DNA of 64,000 nt from Syngnathus acus (Eukaryota; Chordata; Actinopteri; Syngnathiformes; Syngnathidae): NCBI RefSeq assembly GCF_901709675.1, contig NC_051095.1, positions 11,047,956 to 11,111,955 of the forward strand, read 5' to 3'. The notes under the pieces are model-generated. The model ran no database searches. It worked only from the letters and a program-made list of their open reading frames with translations, and was not told the origin of the DNA. Of the stretch, positions 36,479-54,200 are shown in pieces. How positions within the stretch are numbered: position 1 is the first letter of the stretch; every line of letters starts with the position of its first letter. The position numbers and the translations under genes were made by a program.

Positions 36479-36521
36479 AAAGAGGAGGAGGAGAAGGAGG
36501 AGGAGAAGGAGGAGGAGAGAC
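36479..36521 (+). other. Homopurine (GGA/GAA) tract upstream of fgf16
   Basis: An uninterrupted purine run of about 40 nt (GAGGAGGAGGAGAAGG-type units), roughly 290-330 bp upstream of the TATA-like element. Confidence 0.85.
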
Positions 36522-36778
36522 GGCTCTCATGAGAAGCTCCGCTTGTTGGCACTGACACTTGCGCGCAAGCGTGGATTGCACAGAGCGCGAGCTCCCAAAA
36601 AGCCGCGGATGGATCGTTGCGTGGTAAAAATTTCAAGGATGGTCTTTGAACGCATCTCTTACGACTTGTCATTGTGGAACCAAGATTTCATGTAGACGAC
36701 TGAATTGCACACAAGTTGGATTGGAGGAGTCTGCGCTCCGAGTGAGGTGCGCGCAACAAGAGGATGCCAGCCAGGCGT

Positions 36779-36817
36779 GGCCAATGTGAGGAGAATAAGT
36801 GGGGAGGATGTATATAA
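36779..36817 (+). promoter_or_regulatory. fgf16: Putative fgf16 core promoter: CCAAT box and TATA box
   Basis: GGCCAATG at 36778-36785 and TATATAA at 36811-36817 lie about 134 nt upstream of the fgf16 start codon. A TATA box here predicts transcription from about 36840-36850 and a 5'UTR of roughly 100-110 nt. Inferred from motif and position only. Confidence 0.5.
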
Positions 36818-36950
36818 TCGAGTCTTTCCCTTCTCATTAGCGTACATATCAAAACGGATGACGAGAGGACTTCGTTCAGCCTGTATGGCTCGGACATTTT
36901 CACCACTTTAAATGCCTTCGCTTAGTTTAAACCTGACGGCCGTGCACACC

Positions 36951-43569
<6,619 letters not shown>

Positions 43570-44180
43570 CCGCAGCTTGGACACGCGATCCCGCTTGCAA
43601 GAAGACATGACCACAAGGGGGTTGTTTGCTACAAAACTGTTTACCCTCCTCCGAGGTCAGCGCCTCGCCTCGGCTCGCTACCAAGAGCACTGATATAAAC
43701 ATCCATGCGTGTTCCTGGATGTTGCTTCATTGCATCTGCAGCCCAGCAAAGTGGCGAGAGAAGACGCTCCAATCAGGCGCTATAACCACTTTTCAATTAG
43801 CACTACGTTGGCGCAGAACCAACGGACGGTTACCTTACCACGTGATGGGAAAGAAAGCACTAGAGCTAACGGAAGAGGAGGCGCGTTCCCACATGGACTC
43901 AGAGAGCCAAAGGACAGGAAGAAGGCTCAAGTGTACAGTACACACCCGTGACGTGTTCCGAGGGGTCACGGCCAGAAGCGAGAAGAGAATGTCCCGCGTT
44001 GGACAGAAAACCTGGTGAATGCGGTCTTCATCTGAGAGCACTTACAACCCAGATGGAGGATAGCATGGACTGCCCCTTGAGCATTTATTCCGTAGCAGTA
44101 CGGTAGCATGCCATTGGCAAAAAGTGCAGTTTTGTTCCACTGCCAAAGTTGCCAGTAAGTGATAAGTGGCACTAAGACAT

Positions 44181-44234
44181 TGTACTAGCGCGCCAAATTA
44201 TTTTACTAGTGAGGACAAGGCGCTTACTAGTACA
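44181..44234. repeat. Short inverted repeat in the fgf16 3'UTR
   Basis: TGTACTAGCGCGCC on the left and GGCGCTTACTAGTACA on the right form an imperfect hairpin. CTAGT/GTACTA words recur in the fold-back element at 38514-38630, hinting at a related source. Confidence 0.5.
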
Positions 44235-44522
44235 TACATTAAGATGGACATCGAGAACATGGAATAAATGCTCAACGGCCTTTGAATGATCAATGCGGGA
44301 CGGAAGAACAAGTGATTGATGTGTGATGTTCAGCGTGTCAGGGACATGATTAAAAAAGGCAAGCAGATGACGGGGACATATGGGCGATCCTATTTATGAG
44401 ATGTACAATATATTTATTTTCGACATATAAAGTATAAATATAAATATTTATTTATTGCAAAGACTTTATTTTGTAATGAACTTGAAATTATCTGGACCTT
44501 AGATTCTACTGAAATTACGACC

Positions 44523-44528
44523 AATAAA
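44523..44528 (+). terminator. fgf16: Putative fgf16 poly(A) signal AATAAA
   Basis: Canonical hexamer about 950 nt after the stop codon, following an AU-rich segment. An earlier AATAAA at about 44262 could be used as well. Confidence 0.55.
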
Positions 44529-44545
44529 GCATTTTTAGAAAAAAA

Positions 44546-46830
44546 TAATAATAAAAAAAATGTGCGCAGTTAACATGACAATAAAATTGTTCAGCTGCAT
44601 GACATTTGCTAGTGAGACTATTTGTGCCTGGATTCAAATTTGATGTACCAATTAAAAACATGTAGAACGTATATGAGCTTGTGTTTTTCTTTATACATTG
44701 ATAATCTCTCTCTCTCTGGTCTGCCATATTGGCAAGTAGTGAGCCTTGCGTGGCTATGAAAATCAGGATCCGCTGGCATTGGCGCCATGGCACTGATGCG
44801 CTGGCCATAAAACTAGAGTCCTTGGTGTTCATCTCATTTCGTTGGCAAGAAAAAAAATTGATTCACCATTCAGTCTACCATAAAAAAAAAAACATCATAA
44901 ACATCAGTTATATCAGATTAAGCCCCATCAAATCTAGTTTTTCACTACCGTCTGTTATACTTATTCAGGATAACTTGATTCAGTGAAATGAGACTTAACG
45001 TCAATCGCTAGCTTAAACCGCGACAAACGGATAATTTTGAAGGTGTTGTGAGTCATCGCTTTTTTGTCAACTCCAAATCAAGGGGGCGGCTGGTTGCAGA
45101 GTAGCCAAGAGTTCAAAAGATGACGGAATACATTTAGTAATACATAAAATAAAGTTTTCATTGGTCGCTTAGATATGAAGTGTTTACATACACAAAAGAG
45201 GGGATGAATAGAGACATTCACAACTTATTAAAAAGTCCTTCTCTCATTGCCCTACTTCTTAAATGTGGTGTCGAAAGAACGCACAGGGCAAGGCCATGCT
45301 TCTGGAAAAATTGATTATTACTTTTATTTTTACTCTAAAAGACCTTAAACATTAAGTATGGCGAGGGGGGGCAGTCTTTAATCTGATTTTAAAGCATTTA
45401 CGTTTGTTGCTAGCTGTTTGCTGCTTACGCCAATTGTGTGCAGCACGACAGCTAAATGTTGATGCACTCTGCTTTGAATTTTGGTGAGGTTTGAACAAAC
45501 TTGAAAATGAAGAATTTCAAGCCTTTTTGGGAGACAGGGGTTATTTCCAATCATTTTGGCAAAAGTTCAAAACAATAATATTGTACTGGATTGGCCACAA
45601 AACCTATCTCGATATAACGGATGACCAAATTGTGAAGGAATGTCAATCAAGCTTAGTTTTTCTTCATCTGAAACGTTTCGGGCTCATGGCGCAAACGATA
45701 AACGATTGTCTTCCAGTCTGAGACGGCGGGAACATTGTATAAAAAGAATTTGCGGCAGATCTAGTTTCCCAGAAGAGAACACGTTGACTCCCAGGCCAAT
45801 TTGCCCCCATAAAGCCTTCAGCAAGTAAAGTGCACAGGCAGGCCCCGCTGGCTCAACAGTACGCTCTCAGTCGGCTTCATCCACCGTACTAAATCAGATT
45901 CCTCATGCAACTGGATCCAAACTCCTAATTGGCTTTACACATCGCTGTGGATTTGGGTAGTGATCGGCTGTCGGGGTGCGGGGGCCCCACAGACTCAACT
46001 ATAGTGTCGTCTACACACAACGGACAGAAACAGCTGCCGGCTGCCCGCCCGCCCGCCCCAGCGGCGGTGATGTGCCGAGAATCCTGCAGCGCCGCTCGTC
46101 TGGGGGGACAGGATCAACATTTCAACATCTGCAATAGTTGTAATGCTCCTCCACTAGCAGATATCTGCGAGTGGCGAGGCGAGAGCCACGCCCCTCCCAC
46201 TCCTGCCCCGGGGGGAGGAGAAGAGATGGAAAAGTCAAAGACGTGAAGGGGAAAAACCCTGGCAGACGGAGAAATGAAAATACATGGAGAAGGGAAAGGA
46301 GATGAAAGAAAAAGAGGGATGGGAGTGGCGGACTAAAAATCACCTCAATGGCAACTAACCAGAAGCCTCAAATCCAAATGAAGGCCTAGCACAGCAAAAG
46401 CTGCAAAACACACATCTATCCATCGATCTAGTCCATTATGGGCTCAACTGTTTTGCTTAGAGTTATCAAATTGAGCACATTATAAATGCAGAGAGAGAGC
46501 GAGAGAGAGATATTATGGAATGAAAGGATTTCATACCTAACTCCAAACATGGGCCCACTGTGATACGATTTTAAGGACGCTTTGATTTTGAAGCGGAACC
46601 ACTTGATTCGATGCAGTGGGATTACAATTCACTAGGGTTCAGTTTAGTGGGTATGAGACAATGAGGTTTTTTTTGGCATTTTACATCACGTACAATAACA
46701 TTTGATGAGCCAAGCTTCAGATCCAAAATATCTTAACTGTTTAAGGCAGACGTGAAAGACACTTACTGCATTGCCCACCTTGTAGCATAATGTCGTTTTA
46801 ATATAAAGACACACAATCGAGTCAAAATGA
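44546..46830. other. Convergent intergenic region between fgf16 and atrx
   Basis: About 2.3 kb with no gene recognised. A GC-rich patch at 45960-46250 carries a C-rich stretch but no coding features. Both neighbours end here. Confidence 0.65.
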
Positions 46831-46853
46831 GATTAGCCCGTCCTTTTGGTCAC

Positions 46854-46859
46854 TTTATT
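46854..46859 (-). terminator. atrx: Putative atrx poly(A) signal AATAAA
   Basis: Canonical hexamer on the minus strand. It is followed about 35-45 nt downstream by a GU-rich GATTGTGTGTCTTT stretch (46819-46806), as expected for a cleavage downstream element. No closer canonical hexamer is seen after the stop codon. Confidence 0.5.
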
Positions 46860-47162
46860 AAATGTTATATTAAATACTTAGCAAGATAATAGCAGATTAG
46901 ATCAACATGGCAAATTGTGGTGTATTTGCTAACATAAGAACATTCTTAAAAGGGCAAAAACAGTCTACATGTATATGAAATACACCTTGTGCAAACACAG
47001 GAGCCATGGAGAGACAACAGGCTTCTCTCGCCCCACACAAGCCCTCGTTAACAGCACGCCGACGCCAGTTTGGAGCAGATCGTGTCCGAGAACAAGCAGC
47101 AAGTTGTCCGAAAAAGAGCCGGCAGGTGAGACTGAGGTGTCACAAAGCCAGCCTGCACACAT

Positions 47163-47208
<46 letters not shown>
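47163..47208. repeat. (GCAC)n tandem repeat in the atrx 3'UTR
   Basis: About 11 GCAC/ACGC units. Confidence 0.95.
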
Positions 47209-47278
47209 TCGCACACTTTCAAGCCTCCATGCTAGACTGGAGCATGAGCTGCACCGGTTGTGCTTTGTGAGAGCCAGC

Positions 47279-47300
47279 CAGTCAGTCAGTCAGTCAGTCA
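47279..47300. repeat. (AGTC)5 tandem repeat
   Basis: Five CAGT/AGTC units, about 70 bp from the GCAC array. Confidence 0.9.
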
Positions 47301-48041
47301 ACCAAGCCACTCAGGCATGGAGCAGCACGAGTGGAACATAAAAACAATGACGAGGACGCACAGCGCTATGCTAGACATCACACTAAACAGTGAGAATGAC
47401 AATGTGAAAAGAAATGGTCACAGGGACCAGTAGGCAGTTTTGAACAACACAAGCATTCCAACACCAGCCGTGTGTTGCGAGAAACAAATAAACCGTGGTG
47501 GGTAGGGTTTTTTAAAAACTCAAGTGAGGTCATCACCATTTTCTTTTCTTTTTTTTTTGTTTTTTTAAATGGGCACGCCATTTTCTTTGATTAGTATAGG
47601 AATCTACTGGTTGTCACCAACCACACTGGTCCCGATGGGGTTTTAGAGTAGTACCATTATAAAAAACGGTGTTTAAACTTGGATGAACCCCTTTTTTAAG
47701 GGGGGAAACAACGCAACGCTTTCAAACGGTGCAACAAAAAAAACAACAACTAGAAGAGACTTAACTTTAAATACATGAAAAAAATGAATATATAGAACTT
47801 GAATAACATTAAGGCGGTATGTACACTTTGTATTTCTGACGAGTTTCCCCAAATAGACCCCTTTCAAACAGTCATTTTTACATTGGGTTCCGCTGACTCC
47901 CGGTGGACGACAGAATTGCGACTTCAGTGGATAGCGGTCCGGCCTCCACTTTTTTCTGGGGCTCTCATCTGACTCATAAGGAGAGAGAGAGAGAGGCCCG
48001 GCTTGGGCTGGGCCCACTCAGTAGCAGAGAGACGGTGTGAC

Positions 48042-48263
48042 CTACAGGCCCTTGGAGGGCCCGGGATTCTTGCCCATGGCGGCGTGGGGGTTCATGCCGT
48101 GCAACTGCTGGTAAAGACCCAGCAGGTCCATGTGGCTGAGCCTGTTTCCTCCCAGCATGCCATTCTGCAGGGCCATGTTCAAGAGGGTGGTCTGGTTGGC
48201 CATGGCCAGTTGCTGCTCTTGGACCTTCCTGTTGTTTATCACCTTCTGGACGTACATCATCAG
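48042..48263 (-). CDS. atrx: atrx terminal exon with stop
   Basis: Local residues 925-997, [20 protein letters not shown], then a Met/Asn/Gln/Leu-rich stretch, ending [14 protein letters not shown]. The human tail ends KNPGPSQGKSM, so the extreme C-terminus is conserved although the middle differs. Confidence 0.95.
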   Translation of the reverse strand: MMMYVQKVINNRKVQEQQLAMANQTTLLNMALQNGMLGGNRLSHMDLLGLYQQLHGMNPHAAMGKNPGPSKGL

Positions 48264-51200
48264 CTGACAAGAGAAGCATCGATATAATTATTATTAAGGA
48301 CAGATTTTGAATCAATTTTGTCATGTGTCAACACAACTTTTAGGTCACTGAAAATCATTTCCAATACAAATTGGAGCATCTGTGTCAGCCGAAAAATGAC
48401 CGTGTTTTAGGCAATTCCATTTGGATTCTTGCAGTATTGAATGTAAATATTCATGGTCACTTAAACGGGCTGACTGATCAAATAGGCAGGCTAATTAATC
48501 CGTTGGGCCCTCGTGCGAGTCACTACAAGGACAATATGTGGTACAAAATGCAGCACGGAAGCGAGAGTTCTTACCGACTGCTGCATGGTGAGAGTTTCTC
48601 TGTAAATAGCTTCCCTGCGTTTGGCCTCCATTTCCACAGAGGCCATTTGGGCCATAGCCAAAGATTGGACCTGGCTCTCAGTAAGACTGGCGTTCTCTTT
48701 CCACTGTTGATGACGGAGAGAACAATTTACACGGTCCCAAACATAAAGGTCGGGATGCTAAGAAGCGAATGGAAAATGTCAGCACTTACAATTCGTGCGA
48801 TAGTATCTTCCAGTGAGTCTCGTTGTAAACTCTTCAGCGCATTTGTTGCCTCGATGACCTTCAGTCGCCCTTGGTTGATAAGGTCCTGTCCACAAATGAA
48901 GACAGAGGAACAGTTGAAACAACGCCTTTGTCTCATTAGCATCACGAGCAGTAGAACCCCCCCGCCCCAGCTCAGCTTCAAGTGTTGCATAGCCGGGCTG
49001 GGATTGTGCAAATAACATGGATTGAAACGATTAATGTCATGGAGCATTGTTTATAGCGACAAAACCACAGAGGATTATTGAGCTCTGAAGTTGTTATGAG
49101 CTCATTTGGTTGTTACATCCCACGAGATTTACTGTATCATCCATTCGCTGCACTTCCAGCAACAAGTCATTTAATTCACTGCACATTGTCGAAACGTAAC
49201 AGCTACGTGCCACAGAACATGATGCAGTCGGCGGGTGCTTTTCATTTGGAAACAACGCGAGTTATAACGAAACTGATTGTCTGGACATCAGAAAATAATT
49301 GTTGGTGGGATTGCAACACGACAATGTAAAAAACAAAAACAAATAATCCACAGCATTTAGTCATGCCCCCTTGTCATTTTGTGTCAGAGTTGCACTTCTG
49401 ACTGGTTCAAATGGCCTGATAATGATTGACTATAGCGCCCCCTGTTGCTGTGGCATGCATCAATGTCGAGCAGCGTACCCATTCCTAATCTTTCTATCCA
49501 CACTAACAAGATGTTTCTAGCATCCTCTCACAAAAGTAATAACTCATTAACACATCTAACATGAAAAAGCAGTGGCAAGAGTTCTCCCAAGTTTCTTATA
49601 AATTTTATCAAATATATTTTCAGACAACCACGGCAGGTTATTCAACCAACGAATGCAGAAAATCAATTAGACAACAATGAAAACGTATGACAAATGAACT
49701 GACAAGATAATTCATCCAGTAATGTTTGAAGCTGTGAGCAACCATTTTAAATAAACTACTGTGGTTATCTGAAAGAAAAATAACTACATGACACGCCCTG
49801 GATTTATGTTTGAGCCACATATTCATGATTGCTAGTTGTGAAAAAACAATTGGATTCAAACATGCATACAGAGAGCATCAAATGGGCAGATGATATATTT
49901 TGGTAGTTTATAGACGTGACTGTCTCCCGTCTGTGACCAGCTTGGCAAGTGTAAATGGTTCCGAACTGAAATACCGGCGACTTAGTTGAAGAGTAGGACT
50001 AAAATAACCATGTGTAGTGTGCCCAGCAGTTAACTGGAGAATTGCCAACACCAAGTTCAGCACCACTTACAGGGTTTGGGAAGCCCTGGTCTAAGGGCTC
50101 AACTTGGTGATTTCCTGCATCTTGTCTGAGAGCGTTTCCACAGAAACCACCAAATAATTTCACTCTGCCCAAGAGTTCATTTCATGGAGGTGTTTGGAAC
50201 GAGACACGCAACTGTCACGAGCTTTATTGTATTGCATCACGTCATCAATGAGTGATCGTATTGCCCAGGAACTTTATTTGTATAACGCATGATGATTATA
50301 ATAATTGAAAGCAGTCTAAATATTTGTAGCCTTCTGCTCTCTCTTCACACTGATCTTCCCGCTACTTGAGTCAGATGTGCCAGCACGTATAAATACCCGC
50401 TGGCTGGCCCAGACATGAGGCATTACGATGTGACGGGTGGGGGTCCGGGGGCTGAGCCGGCCGGCTGCATGACTGTTGTCGCAATTAGCGGCGGGGGACT
50501 GAGGAATGTGGTGCGACATGCCGTGGGGGGAAAAGAGGAGGAGGGCGAGTGGGAGAGGGGCATGTGGAGCTCATTACTTACCTCCAGCTGCTGGTTGGTC
50601 ATGGTGGCCAAAGCCGCCATGTTGTAGTGGGAGAACATGGTGGAGGAGCCCATTTGAGGCTGTACCTGGTAATTGTTCCTCATGGTCAAACCCTAAGAAA
50701 GCAAAGACAGCGCAGTCTTTAACGAAAAGAGTCACACGGGTTTACTTGGATACGATGGATGACCAAAGATTATTAACCACTCTTTGCTTGCACGAAAAAA
50801 AAAAAAGCCTGACAACCCAAGTGTTGTGCCCCAGGAAAGGCCAGCAGGATACCAATGTCTGTGTGTAATTGAAACTCTGCTGCAGATGGTTTTCTTGTGC
50901 CCTATAATCTGGCCATCCGGGGTGTGTGTGTGCGTGCATGTGTGTGTTGTGAGTGGGAGGTTGAGGAGAGCGGGTTCTTATGGACTTGGTCAGAGACAGG
51001 TGTGCAAGCCTAAACACTACAAAACCAAACACACACACATCCATGCTGACTCTTCACATACTGTGGCAACGTTTTACATGACAGGAATCTGTGAACTCAC
51101 TGGCTGATTTAAATCGACATCGCAATGTCGTAGAATGCAATTTTTAAATCGCTAAGATTGCATTTCGAACGAAAATAAACCTTCATTTCACTCAATCGTG

Positions 51201-54200
51201 TCATTGATAAGATCAGTTGAATGCTGAAGGGCAGTTCACATGTTTACACATCATTATTTTGTCAAAGATGAAGCAATAAAGCAACGGATTTGGCCGCATT
51301 ATTGTTGTAATCTCCAGTTTTTAAATCATTCAAATTTGGCAGGTCTGTTAACAACCCTTCTCTGCAAGACACATTACGAAGATACAGGTCCAAAGCCCGC
51401 CAACTGGACCTAACTGGCATGCTGAGTGGAAAACCCTGTGCTCGCTCTCCTGACAGGCAGACTCGCTCGGGGGAAAGCTGCTTACGGCACACAGGGGGGC
51501 ACAAGAGTCAGAAAGCGTTGGAAAAATAATCGTTAGGGTGAATTAGAATCTAGGATTACATGAGAGAAGGGGAGACCTTCTCCCGCTCGCTTACACAATC
51601 AACCCTACATGCACTCACATACACACACCTTCCAAATAAACACACTAATTGCCCTTTGATTCAACCTACAAAAAGAGGGGGAATAGGAGAGGAGGTGCAA
51701 GGATGGATGATGTGAACATGAGACAAGCCCCTTGTGGATGGATGTTGGTGTGGGCACCTTGTGGAATTGTCATCTTTCAGGTGTCTCACAACATGGCATT
51801 AAATTCAACCACAAGCGACGCTACGCTTATTATTACGGTTACGTTTTCTCAAACACGATGCAATGCAGGTCACACTTACCTTCTTCTCTGCTTCGTATTC
51901 AGCCCAGGCTGCTTTGCGATCCTCCTCGCTCAGGGCCTCCTCTTCTTTGTGGTCCAACAGCGAGTCGTGCTCATGATAGCACACAATCTGGTCCTTGTGG
52001 GTTTGCAGCAACTCGGCCAGGAAGAGGTCCTAGAGTGACAAAAAAAAACAAGCAACGTGTCAAAGGGAGGATTTTGAAGTCATCAGTAATTGTTTGCTCA
52101 GTATAAAATTAAATGCTATTCTGCTCCAGTCCAGTAGGTGGAGGTAACAACCGAGTGAGCCATGGTCCTATTTGGATTTACAATTTGCATCCCTTGATTT
52201 GTGCCATACACTTGTAACAGGTCACTTTTATGATGATTTGGCTTTTCCATAGATACAAACACAGGCGGAAACATAATCTCCTATCTCAGGCTTTGCGGAC
52301 GTAAACATAACGCATTTTGTTGGCAGAGGTTAAAGAACTTGGTTTCCATGACAACACTACTATTTAGTACAATACTAAAATTAAGCCAGCAGCGCCAGAC
52401 TCCTCTCACACAAACATGGTTCGAATTACTCTTGTTGCAGAGGTTTAACTTTGTCCTGGCTGAGCTTTACATTAAAGCGGAATTCTGGAAAGTGGAGACG
52501 TCACGCGACGACTGCATCATTAACCTCCTTACAAGCCAGTTCGCACAGGCGCTCCACCAAGCTCGCCCTTCATCGTCCAGCTACGTCTGAACTCTGACAA
52601 TGAGTGTGAAGTCTGCAAAGCAAATTAATCATAGATGTCACTGGTGGGACGCAAGCGGGAATACAAAACAGACGCACAGTAGGATGAAAGGAGACAGTGA
52701 TTGCAAATCTGTACAGGATAAGAGAGAAAATAAACAGTGGGCCAGACACGGTGAAACTGGATCTCTCAAATTAAGACATGTAAGACAAGCAGACAAGCTT
52801 GTATACACACAAAATTCACGTGGTAAAACTGCTCAGGCCACCAACCTGGGAAGATTGAAGGCCTTGCCGGAGTGGCCTATTACAGCTATTTTGAACATTT
52901 TTTGGGGAAATGGTCACCACCAGTGTCAGAGGTCAAATGACAATACAGATGCTCACCCTGGAACCAAGTGCAGGTTGGGCTACGCGAGTATTTCCCCTCA
53001 GGCACTGGCTCTAGGGTGGTCCGCTCCATCTCTTTCGGTGAGCTGTGCGCAAATGTGACCCTTTACTAATGATCGTCAGTAACCTAAGCCTGCCTATTGG
53101 CATTCTGGTGGGCCTGCTTGGTAAAGCCTATCGCTTTACTTCAGGAGAGCTGGAAAAGTGAGAGCCACTGGGTGGGCAGATGCTCGACCCGAAATGATGT
53201 AAGTGAAGCCGCTCGGTGAGCATATGGGGGATATGAGTGGGTACCTCGACGGGGTGAAATCTGGGAAGGGGTTCTGGCATTTGAAAATGGATGTTTATGG
53301 ATTGAGGTGACAGTCGAAATCTTCATAGAAAAGACGTGGATATCAACAATGAAGCTCATGAGTGCATGGAACATTTTGAAGAGTTAAAGATTTCTACACG
53401 TATGAAACAAAAAGGTCTTTCGTGCCAGCATTCAAAAGATGTAAAGTAGTTTTCTAACGAAGCAGCCCTCACATCCCGAGAGATGAAAACTTGGGAGTCG
53501 ACATGAGTGAACCGCATTTGGACTTTACAAGCTGGCACGGGCATCCATGCGTACTTTACCCATATACTCGCACTTTAAAAAAAAACTCTGATGCAGTTAA
53601 ACACCTGTCAGCATGAATAGCTTTAGAGTCCGTGATGGCAAGGCTTCTGGTTGAGTTCTCCAGTATCTTCTGAAGTTGAGAACAAGTACAGTACAGCTAA
53701 ACAGTTGCTCATTGCGATTACTTTAAACAGCGGCTACAGTAACAGCTATCCAACCATCATGAATCGATGAAAAGTAAAGGACTTGGAAAACACAGATGCA
53801 GACTACACGACAACCTCGAAATTGAAAGAATCTGAATCGATCCGTCAAACATTGCACAGCATTGTGCATGGTCGGTATATTTACATAAGACGTCGCCATA
53901 CACATCTCTGTCGTGGCTGCTCAGTATTACATGGCGAGTGCAAGGAGTCTGAATCAATATGAAAAGAATGTACGCCGCTGTGCTTTGTGCTGACTTGAAG
54001 ACACCTCCAACACATCATTTCAATCTCCACCGCTTTCGATTGGAAAATTGTAATCAATCAAAAGTCAATTGCCATCCCCGCATGAATTGGTTGACCTTTT
54101 CCACTATAGTTTAGAACAGTTTGATACGGCGGTTTTAAATGCACAGGTGTGTTCGCAACAGGGGGTGGTAGACGACAAGATCCCAAAAGCAGGAATGCAA

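Larger units (their letters stand above)
35193..36760. other. Upstream region of fgf16
   Basis: Non-coding sequence between the last microsatellite and the fgf16 promoter. It contains a repeat relic (35405-35502) and the homopurine tract at 36479-36521. The GC content rises from about 36400, as expected for a regulated developmental promoter. Confidence 0.55.
43570..44545 (+). other. fgf16: fgf16 3'UTR (inferred)
   Basis: Sequence from the stop codon to just past AATAAA at 44523. It contains an inverted-repeat element (44181-44234) and a cluster of ATTTA pentamers at about 44410-44455, typical of unstable growth-factor mRNAs. Extent is inferred from the poly(A) signal. Confidence 0.6.
46835..48041 (-). 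other. atrx: atrx 3'UTR (inferred)
   Basis: Non-coding sequence between the atrx stop codon and a minus-strand AATAAA at 46859-46854. It holds the GCAC and AGTC tandem arrays. Length is an inference from the signal. Confidence 0.5.

Noticed and set aside
52600-53058. 152-codon plus-strand frame inside the large atrx intron
   Set aside because: Low-information composition, opposite strand to atrx and no recognisable motif.
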